Source: Sunxiuqinia elliptica | GTDB taxonomy: Bacteria > Bacteroidota > Bacteroidia > Bacteroidales > Prolixibacteraceae | Direction: 5' to 3' | DNA length: 64,000 bases | NCBI RefSeq assembly: GCF_900113005.1 | Contig: NZ_FONW01000013.1 | Coordinates: forward strand, 1-64,000 | Shown: positions 18,163 through 26,400 of the stretch, piece by piece | Position numbering within the stretch: position 1 is the stretch's first letter | Layout of the letters: every line of letters begins with the position of its first letter | Translations under genes and position numbers: made by a program | The notes under the pieces: model-generated | Seen by the model: only the letters and a program-made list of their open reading frames with translations | Database searches by the model: none | Told to the model about the DNA's origin: nothing

Positions 18163-18165
18163 GAC

Positions 18166-19236
18166 ATGACAGAATTAAATTATACACTTAAAGACTTTAA
18201 AAGCGAAAACGAAGTTCGTTGGTGTCCGGGATGTGGTGACTACGCAATCATGAATGCTGTTCAGAAAACCATGGCCGACATGAATGTACCCCATGAGCAA
18301 TTTGCCGTGATTTCTGGTATTGGTTGTTCTTCTCGTTTTCCTTATTACATGAGTACCTATGGATTTCACTCCATTCACGGACGGGCCACTGCAATTGCCT
18401 CGGGAGTGAAATGTGCCAATCCTGATTTGAATGTTTGGGTGATTACCGGTGATGGTGATGCCATGGCTATTGGCGGAAATCACTTCATTCACCTGGTGCG
18501 CCGAAATATTGATTTGAATGTTATTCTTTTCAATAATAAGATTTACGGTCTGACTAAGGGGCAATACTCGCCAACAACAGATCGTGGTTTTGTGACCAAA
18601 ACGTCTCCTTTCGGAACAATTGAAGAGCCATTTGTGCCCGGACAATTGGTGCTAGGAGCCAAAGGAACATTCTTTGCCCGTGCCGTTGACTCGAATGTGA
18701 AGCATAATCAAGAGGTTTTTGCTGAAGCTGCAAAGCACAAAGGAACATCAATTGTTGAGGTGTTGCAAAACTGTGTTATTTTCAATGATGGAATTCATGC
18801 GGAGATTGCCGATCCAAAACACCGTGCTGAACGTCAATTGTTCTTGGAGCATGGCAAACCAATGATTTTTGGCTACGAGAATGATAAAGGCTTGATCTTG
18901 GAGAATGGACGCTTGAAAGTTGTTAAGATTGGCGAGAATGGCATAACGGAAGCTGATATTTTAGTGCATGACGCCAAGATATATGATCCATATATTCACA
19001 TGCAGTTGATCAACATGACTTTGCCTGATTTCCCAATTGCAATGGGCGTTATCCGTTCGGTTGAAGCTCCTGTTTACGATCAGGAGTTACGGAAGCAAGT
19101 AGAAACAATTTCTGCAAAGAGAAAGGTGAACAACATGGACGAGTTATTGCGTTCAGGGAATACTTGGGTGGTTGATGACCCTAACAGCAGTGAACCTGTA
19201 CCTTTCTTCAAAAAGAAATGTCCGATTGAAAAATAG
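18166..19236 (+). CDS. korB: 2-oxoglutarate (2-oxoacid):ferredoxin oxidoreductase, beta subunit
   Basis: This 356-aa protein carries the cluster/TPP region at its N-terminus (WCPGCGDYAIMNAVQ) and the TPP-magnesium motif GDGDAMAIGGNHFIHL running to NVILFNNKIYGLTKGQYSPTT (about 95-135). No separate ferredoxin-like delta subunit gene is adjacent, as is normal for two-subunit KorAB enzymes. A terminator follows at 19258. Exact 2-oxoacid preference (2-oxoglutarate or pyruvate) is not provable here; similarity of the pair to KorAB favours 2-oxoglutarate. Confidence 0.94.
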   Translation: MTELNYTLKDFKSENEVRWCPGCGDYAIMNAVQKTMADMNVPHEQFAVISGIGCSSRFPYYMSTYGFHSIHGRATAIASGVKCANPDLNVWVITGDGDAMAIGGNHFIHLVRRNIDLNVILFNNKIYGLTKGQYSPTTDRGFVTKTSPFGTIEEPFVPGQLVLGAKGTFFARAVDSNVKHNQEVFAEAAKHKGTSIVEVLQNCVIFNDGIHAEIADPKHRAERQLFLEHGKPMIFGYENDKGLILENGRLKVVKIGENGITEADILVHDAKIYDPYIHMQLINMTLPDFPIAMGVIRSVEAPVYDQELRKQVETISAKRKVNNMDELLRSGNTWVVDDPNSSEPVPFFKKKCPIEK

Positions 19237-19257
19237 AATTAGCTATCGATAGACAGC

Positions 19258-19292
19258 AAGAGGAGGCTTTTTAGCCTCCTCTTTTATTTTTT
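19258..19292. terminator. Bidirectional terminator after korAB
   Basis: Perfect 11-bp stem AAGAGGAGGCT/AGCCTCCTCTT (19258-19268 with 19273-19283), then TTTATTTTTT on the plus strand. The minus-strand gene ending at 19303 converges on it. Confidence 0.92.
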
Positions 19293-19302
19293 GCAAGTAA
19301 GG

Positions 19303-20073
19303 TTATTCGGGTAAGTTCATTGAAAATTTGGGTTGAAACCATCCGGTTTTATTTTCAACCTTGCGGACATGTTTGCTAAAGTTGCTCCACATCTCCGTAA
19401 ATTCTTTCCTATACTTCATATATAACCCACTCTCGAGTTGTTTTAGGCTTACTGGATTTTCTGATCGAGTCATTAATATCCATAGGGGAGTTCCTTTTCC
19501 CAACAGCGTGATGTAAATATCCCATTCATAAGTTTCTTCAATACGATCGTAAAAGTCAATGTATTTTTTAACGGCTTCTGCTGCCTCTTTTTCATGTCCT
19601 GTTTTTAAATAGCAGAATGTCCATTCAGCGTAAGGCTGATCCATTGACTGTCCCATCTGTCCCGAAGGGTGATAAGATAGTTCTTTTGACCATTGAATAA
19701 TGCTTTGTTCCCCATAGTATAAGTCTTTGAAAGCAAGGTCGGCATCAAAGCCATCTTCGTCTTTCATTTTTTGATGCATGTCCATCATACTTGCGTAAAG
19801 CGTATCAATCGAAGCAAAACTATGGATCGGGACGACCCAGTAGAAAGCATTGTCGTCATTCCTGTATGAAAAAATAGGGATATTCAAGTTGTGCTTATCC
19901 CAGAGTGCTTTCACCTTGGTTTGAGTTTCTATGAAAGCAGGAAGATCAGCAGGGGAAACAATTTCTTCGAACACAATAAACTTTTGTGGAGCGGCTTCTT
20001 GGGCCTGGATCGATGCTGTTGCCATTCCCAGCAAAAGGAATAGCATTCCAAAGTAAACGAAGGCATTTCTCAT
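19303..20073 (-). CDS. Secreted protein of unknown function
   Basis: This protein is 256 aa from the ATG at 20073, where a clean signal peptide begins (MRNAFVYFGMLFLLLGMATA, cleavage after IQAQ). The open frame extends upstream to 20436, but that extension is not signal-like and overlaps the divergent gene. The mature part begins KFIVFEEIVSPADLPAFIE and shows two similar halves rich in Trp and Tyr (YWVVPIHSFASIDTL; WILMTRSENPVSLKQL), possibly a pair of dimeric alpha-beta-barrel (NIPSNAP/ABM-like) domains. That fold is only a guess. No catalytic motif was recognised. Confidence 0.7.
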   Translation of the reverse strand: MRNAFVYFGMLFLLLGMATASIQAQEAAPQKFIVFEEIVSPADLPAFIETQTKVKALWDKHNLNIPIFSYRNDDNAFYWVVPIHSFASIDTLYASMMDMHQKMKDEDGFDADLAFKDLYYGEQSIIQWSKELSYHPSGQMGQSMDQPYAEWTFCYLKTGHEKEAAEAVKKYIDFYDRIEETYEWDIYITLLGKGTPLWILMTRSENPVSLKQLESGLYMKYRKEFTEMWSNFSKHVRKVENKTGWFQPKFSMNLPE

Positions 20074-20320
20074 GGTGGTAAAAATTTTGGTAAAACAATA
20101 TAAAGTACAAAATGTGAGAAGCTTACGCAATGGGTGATTTCTGCACCTTGTCAAACAAATTGAGGTTTGCTGCTTTAAAGCAAGTAGTTGGAATTGATTT
20201 GAGAAGAGCACAATAACGTTTTTATTGGCCTTTGAGTAACATGTTTTATAAACGAAGTCTTTCGCAGACTTTATTTTTAGAGCAGCCGGAATTTTCATAA
20301 TTTCAGCAAAAAATTTGATC

Positions 20321-23302
20321 ATGGAAAATTTAGAAGATATTTCTCTATCATCGATATATAAAAGAAAGAAAAGCGACCGCGATATTTTTGAAGAACTGAT
20401 GCCAACTAAAGTTAAAGAGGTTTTGTTGGTAGCCACTTTGTACGACAGTTATTCCATTGTTAGGGAAGGGCAATTTACCGATAAGATATTTGGTGAGTTT
20501 TTACAGCTTAATTTGTACACTTATCCGAGGTTTACCAGTGTGAACTCGGAAACGGATGCCCTGCAAATGATGAAAGATCGGGATTTTGACCTGGTGATCA
20601 TCATGGTTGGAATGGACAAGGATATACCGGTGAAAATGGCAGATGTGCTTCATGAAGAGAATGGGCAGGTGCCCATTTTATTGTTGGTGAATAACAATGG
20701 AGATTTGCGTTATTTTCAGGAGGCTGCTCATCAGTTTGATTCGATTGACCGGGTATTTGTTTGGAATGGAAACTCCAATGTTTTCCTGGCAATGGTTAAG
20801 TACATTGAGGATAAAAAAAATATTGAAACAGACATTAAGAATGGAAGTGTTCGCATGCTTTTGTTGGTGGAGGACTCCATTCAATACTATTCGCGCTACT
20901 TGCCGATGTTGTACACCAACATTATGACGCAGACGCAGAACTTGGTGCAGGATGAGTCAACAGATGATTTGCACATGATTCTGAAGATGCGGGCAAGGCC
21001 AAAAGTAATTTTAGTGAGTACCTACGAAGAGGCGATTGAAATGCTCTACAAGTACCGCGATTATTTGCTGAGTGTTATTTCTGATGTAAAATTCTCAAGG
21101 AATGGGGTTGACGATAGTGAAGCGGGTGTTGAGCTGTTGAAGTATGTGAAGCAAATCCTGCGATTCCCGGTTCCGCTGTTGTTACAAAGCCATGATGTGA
21201 ATAATGCTGCACGTGCCCGGGAAATTGGAGCCGAGTTTATTAATAAAAATTCGGAAAGCCTGTCAATGGACATCCATAATTTTATTTACAAACGCTTAGG
21301 TTTTGGAAACTTTGTGTTCAAGGATATGTCGGGGAACCCAATTATGGTTGCTCGTAATTTGCAAGAATTCCAGGAAATGTTTCGCTTGATACCGGACGAG
21401 GCCTTACTGTATCATGGTAAACGTAATTCATTTTCAACCTGGCTGATGGCTCGTGGAGAGATTAATATTGCCGAGCAGTTGTTGCCGTACCGATTTGAGG
21501 ATTTTAAAAATACCGAAGAACTTCGTGATTTCTGCCTTGATGTGTTTGAGAAGGTTCGGGTAAAGCAGATGCGCGGTCGAATCATCAACTTCGATCCGGC
21601 AGTTGTGGATAGTGATCGATACATTGTACGCATGGGAAAAGGTTCGCTGGGAGGAAAGGGTCGTGGAATGGCTTTCATGAGTAACTTCATTGAGAATATC
21701 GATTTCAAGAAAATTATTCCTGATATCAATATTAGAATTCCTTCGACTGCCATTATTGGTGCCATTGAGTTTGACAAGTTCTTGGAATTGAATAATCTCT
21801 ATGAAGAAATATACTGCAATAACGACTACGAGCATATCAAGACGATCTTTCTAGAGTCGCACCTGAGCGAAGGGCTAAAAGCAAAATTGTTTCGTTATAT
21901 CGAGGTGATTAAAGGCCCCTTAGCTGTCCGTTCTTCTGGATTGTTTGAAGATTCGTTGCTACAGCCATTTTCGGGCGTTTATGCCACTTATTTACTGCCC
22001 AATAATCATCCCGATAAATTTGTGCGCTATCAGCAATTGGTAAATGCGATTAAGTTGGTATATGCCAGTATTTTTACCGAATCAGCCATTGCTTATTTCG
22101 ATGCTGTAAACTATAAGATTGAAGAGGAGAAAATGGCGGTGATCATTCAGCAAGTGGTTGGCCGGGAACATGACAAACGCTTTTATCCGTCAATTAGTGG
22201 TGTTGCTCAATCATATAATTATTATCCGGTGTCCTACATGAAACCGGAAGATGGTTTTGCCGTTGCTGCCATTGGCTTGGGAATGTACGTGGTTGGGGGA
22301 GAGCAGGCGTTCCGATTCTGCCCCAAATATCCAACAATTAATCCGACCACAGTACATGATCTGGTGCGGGATTCGCAACGGGAGTTTTATGCGATTGATA
22401 TGGCGCAGCCAGATGCCAATGTGGTAGCGCATGGAGAGAATGCAGCAATTAAGAAGTTTCGAATTAAAGATGCAGAAGCTGATGGCTTGTTACAGCATTG
22501 CGCGTCGGTTTTCGACTTTGAAAACGATGATTTGGTCTCAGGCGTTGATATGAAGGGCCCTCGAGTGGTTGATTTTGCCAATATTTTGAAGTATAACTAC
22601 ATTCCGCTGGCTGAGACTTTGCGTTTCTTGTTGAGACTATTCCGCGAGGCAATGGGGTCTCCGGTAGAGATGGAGTATGCTGTTGATTTGGAGAAAGGGG
22701 AGTATGGGCTGCCTACATTTTACCTCTTGCAGATTAAACCTTTGATTCGGCATGAGGAAGAGTTGAGTATTGACCTTGGTGAAATGGATATTGATAAAGT
22801 CGTTTTGTTTGCCAAGCAAGGGATGGGGAATGGAGAAGTGGATGGCATTCGTGATGTCGTTTTTGTTGATCCAGCTAAGTTCGATAAGCTGAAGACGCGA
22901 GATATTGCCCGGGAGATTCATAACATGAACAAGAAGATGGATGCCGAAGGAAAGGAATACATCCTGATTGGTCCTGGGCGTTGGGGAACTAAAGATCAGT
23001 TTACTGGAGTACCGGTCGTTTGGGCCCAAATTTCCAGAGCTCGAATCATTGTTGAAATGGGCTTGCCTGATTTTCCTTTGGACGGTTCGCTGGGATCGCA
23101 CTTTTTTCACAATGTAACCTCAATGAATGTGGGCTATTTTGCCGTTAAACATCATTCCAAAGAAGAGAAAATAAACATTGATATGCTGGAAGAACAACCG
23201 GTTATCGAAGAAATGACCTATGTGAAGCATGTTCGGTTCGACGAAGATTTGAAGATTTTAATGGACGGAAGAAGCCGACAAGCACTAATTAGTAAAAGAT
23301 AG
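20321..23302 (+). CDS. Receiver-domain protein fused to a PEP synthase/PPDK N-terminal-like ATP-grasp domain
   Basis: This protein is 993 aa from the ATG at 20321 (an in-frame TTG lies 6 nt earlier). Residues about 35-165 look like a degenerate receiver. Residues about 180-325 form a fuller one: LLLVEDS acidic pair, VISDVKFSRNG phosphoacceptor Asp, LLLQSHD and EFINKNS Lys. Residues about 430-800 match the pyruvate-phosphate-dikinase N-terminal domain (MGKGSLGGKGRGMAF, PLAVRSSGLFEDSLLQPFSGVY, FYLLQIKPL). The phosphohistidine swivel and PEP-utilising domains of a complete PEP synthase are absent; instead there is a roughly 190-residue tail (ILIGPGRWGTKDQFTGVPV). It probably transfers or senses phosphate under two-component control; the reaction is unknown. 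It stands alone between terminators. Confidence 0.85.
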   Translation: MENLEDISLSSIYKRKKSDRDIFEELMPTKVKEVLLVATLYDSYSIVREGQFTDKIFGEFLQLNLYTYPRFTSVNSETDALQMMKDRDFDLVIIMVGMDKDIPVKMADVLHEENGQVPILLLVNNNGDLRYFQEAAHQFDSIDRVFVWNGNSNVFLAMVKYIEDKKNIETDIKNGSVRMLLLVEDSIQYYSRYLPMLYTNIMTQTQNLVQDESTDDLHMILKMRARPKVILVSTYEEAIEMLYKYRDYLLSVISDVKFSRNGVDDSEAGVELLKYVKQILRFPVPLLLQSHDVNNAARAREIGAEFINKNSESLSMDIHNFIYKRLGFGNFVFKDMSGNPIMVARNLQEFQEMFRLIPDEALLYHGKRNSFSTWLMARGEINIAEQLLPYRFEDFKNTEELRDFCLDVFEKVRVKQMRGRIINFDPAVVDSDRYIVRMGKGSLGGKGRGMAFMSNFIENIDFKKIIPDINIRIPSTAIIGAIEFDKFLELNNLYEEIYCNNDYEHIKTIFLESHLSEGLKAKLFRYIEVIKGPLAVRSSGLFEDSLLQPFSGVYATYLLPNNHPDKFVRYQQLVNAIKLVYASIFTESAIAYFDAVNYKIEEEKMAVIIQQVVGREHDKRFYPSISGVAQSYNYYPVSYMKPEDGFAVAAIGLGMYVVGGEQAFRFCPKYPTINPTTVHDLVRDSQREFYAIDMAQPDANVVAHGENAAIKKFRIKDAEADGLLQHCASVFDFENDDLVSGVDMKGPRVVDFANILKYNYIPLAETLRFLLRLFREAMGSPVEMEYAVDLEKGEYGLPTFYLLQIKPLIRHEEELSIDLGEMDIDKVVLFAKQGMGNGEVDGIRDVVFVDPAKFDKLKTRDIAREIHNMNKKMDAEGKEYILIGPGRWGTKDQFTGVPVVWAQISRARIIVEMGLPDFPLDGSLGSHFFHNVTSMNVGYFAVKHHSKEEKINIDMLEEQPVIEEMTYVKHVRFDEDLKILMDGRSRQALISKR

Positions 23303-23326
23303 AGTTTTAACCGATATCGAATGACT

Positions 23327-23360
23327 AAAAAAGCTGCATGGGAGAACATGCAGCTTTTTT
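23327..23360. terminator. Bidirectional terminator
   Basis: Perfect 14-bp stem AAAAAAGCTGCATG/CATGCAGCTTTTTT with a 6-nt loop, between the convergent receiver-PPDK gene and the BspA-like gene. Its core, AAAAAGCTGCATG, recurs in the terminator at 29908. Confidence 0.93.
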
Positions 23361-23470
23361 GTTTTTGGGGGAGGATTTTACTTTTCTCAGTTATGGGAAG
23401 GAAGTTTTAAGTTCCAACTTAAGCACGTAAAGGATAACCATAATTATGCCAAAAGAACGGCTTTTATCGC

Positions 23471-26400
23471 TCATTTTATGCATAGTTTATGGGTGTGATT
23501 GTTTACTCTGACAAGGTACATCCCTGGGGTTACTCCCGTAAGATCTACTTTACTTAATTGTGTGTTTGACGTGAGTTGTTTTACAACTTCTCCAGTTAGA
23601 GAATAAATAACGATGCGATTGGCAACATCAGGACTAACAACATAAACATAGCTATTTGTTGGATTAGGATAGATCCGAAGACGATCTTTCTTAGACGCAA
23701 TATCATCGATGTCGGTTGTAAGTTCAAACTCTACTTTGATATTTAAATGATCTGATACTTGTTCATGAATGTAAGTATTTGAAGTATTTTCATCTGTAAG
23801 ACTATTCCCATTCAGAAACCACTGCTTGACTTTATAGTTGTCATCTGGAGTTGCAGAAAACACAACTTCTTTTCCATATTGCACCTGTTCACCTGTGGTA
23901 ATGTCAGTGTCATCAACGCTTGCAGTTAATGATCCGCCATTTGCATTTTCGATATCGAAGGTTACTGTATAACTTAAGAGTTCAAATTCTACTTTTACAT
24001 CTAAATGACTTGATACTCCGTTATGAGTATAGGTGTTTGATGTATTTTCTGCTAAAGGCTCATCGTCTATAATCCATCGTTTGACCTTGTAATTTTCATT
24101 GGGAGTTGCAGAAAACACAACTTCTTTTCCATGCGATACTTGTTCGCCTGAGGTAATATTATTACCATCTACTGTTGCAGCTAGTGAGCCATCGTCAGTG
24201 TTTGGAGAAAAGGTTAGAAGGTAGCTTGCAAGTTCAAATTCAACATTGACTCTTACTGATCCTGACAAGTTTTCGTAGGTGTATGTATTGGAAATGTGAC
24301 CGGCTAAGGCATTTCCGTTAACGATCCACCGTTTGATTTTATATCCTTCATCAGGAGTGGCTGTAAAAACAATATCTTTTTGGTATTTTACTTGGTTTCC
24401 TGAGGTAATATTATTCCCATCAACAGTAGCTGTTAATGAGCCATTCTCTCCACTTGTTGAGAACGTAACGGGAGCCGTTTTAAGCTCAAACACGACACCT
24501 AGGGTTAAATCGGCTGAAAGCTCTTGGTGTGTGTAGGTGTTAGTCGTTTTATTGACCGAGTTCCCATTGACTAGCCATCGCTTCACTTTATATCCTCTTC
24601 TTGGAGTTGCTGTGAACACAACTTCTTTTCCATGCTGCACATGGTCTCCAGGTGTAATATCAGTGCCTTCAACAACAGCAGACAACGAGCCTCTTCCTCC
24701 GCTTACAGTAAAAGCTACTTTGTAACTTTCTAATTCAAATTTTACCGCGACATTTAGGTCTGCCGATAAGTCTCCGTGGATATATGAATTTGTTGTATTA
24801 TCAATCGGACTGCCGTTAATTAGCCATTGTTTGATTTTGTAACCTGTTTCAGGAGTTGCTGTAAACACAAGTTGTTTCCCGTGTTGTATTTGGTCCGCTG
24901 TGGTAATGGAGTTGTTGTCGACTTCAGCAGTTAGTGAACCATTGCCGCTTGTGACTTCAAAGTTTACAGGGTAGCTTTTCAGTTGAAATTCTACCGCGAC
25001 ACTTAGGTCTGCCGACAAGTCTCCGTGAGTATATAAGTTTGTTATGTTATCAATCGGACTGCCGTTAATCAGCCATTGTTTGACTTTGTAACCTGTGTTA
25101 GCAGTGGCTGTAAATGCAATTGTGCTGCCGTATTCTGCTTTGTCGCCCGAGATGATTTCTTCGTCGTTGATAAAAGCTTTTAGTGAACCATTACTTTTGC
25201 CTTGGTCGTCGATGGTTGTTGAAAAAGTGATTGGGTAGGTATACCTAAGAGCTACATAAGCTGCAGCTTTATCTTCTATTTGACTTACCTGTCTTGTCCC
25301 TCCATTTATTCTCCATTCTTTTCCGGTTAGCTCAGGTAAAGGAATTGGGGTGGTATATGAGAAAAAGGCATAAGCCCCAATATAATTAAGTTGAGAGTTT
25401 TGTTTTTCGATGGTTACAGAGCTAAAGTCATTGTATGAGAATGCTCCTTTCCCAATACTTTGGACTGAAGAGGGGATTGTTACCGAAGCAAGAGAGCTTC
25501 TGTAGAATGCAAATTCTCCAATGGATTTTACAGCTACCTCATTAATGCTTGAGGGAATCGTAATAGTATTGTTGGTTCCTAAGTATTTGATAATGGTTTT
25601 CGTTTTGGTGTCAAAACTATAGTCGGGAGCATCGGTGTTCACAGCGGTGTAGAAGGCGGTTTTATCGATTATTTCTGTTACTGCCTCTGGCTCTTTGTTT
25701 TTTCGCCAGTATTTATTGTTTATCTCAGGTAGAAGGATTGAAGAGATAGAGTTATTGTCTAAAAATGCATGATTACCAATACTGTAAAGCTGAGAGTTCT
25801 CTGTTTCAAAGCTAACCGAACTAAGGCTATTGTTTGCAAATGCTGCTTCACCAATCTCAGCAACTGAGGCAGGTATAGTAATCGATGTAAGTAAGTTTGA
25901 TGTAAATGTTCTTTTTTCAATGGTTTTGAGCTGAGATCCTGGTTCAAAGCTAACCGAACTAAGGCTATTGTCTGCAAATGCTGCTTCACCAATCTCAGCA
26001 ACTGAGGCAGGTATAATAATCGATGTAAGTAAGTTTGATGTAAATGTTCTTTTTTCAATGGTTTTGAGCTGAGATCCCAGTTCAAAGCTAACCGAACTAA
26101 GGCTATTATCTGCAAATGCCTCTTCTTTGATACATGTAATAGAAGAGGGGATCGTGATTGAACTAAGGGAGTTGGAAGTAAATACACCTACTTCAATTGT
26201 TGTAAGTTGAGCCCCTGGGCTAAATGTAACCGAACTAAGGTTGTTGTCGGCAAATGCTTTTCTGCTAATATTTTTAACAGAAGATGGAATGGTGATGGAT
26301 TCCAGTAAATTGTCAGAGAATGCCCACTCCCCGATACTTGCGACAGAACCTGGAATTGTGATTGAAGTAAGCTCATTGCCATAGAATGCGTCAGAGCCAA

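Noticed and set aside
20074-20436. N-terminal extension of the secreted protein gene ending at 19303
   Set aside because: The extension overlaps the start of the divergent receiver-PPDK gene, is not signal-like, and the internal ATG at 20073 gives a clean signal peptide.
25808-26109. Possible CRISPR array
   Set aside because: The repeat period is 138 nt with no unique spacers, and the copies are in frame inside a coding region.
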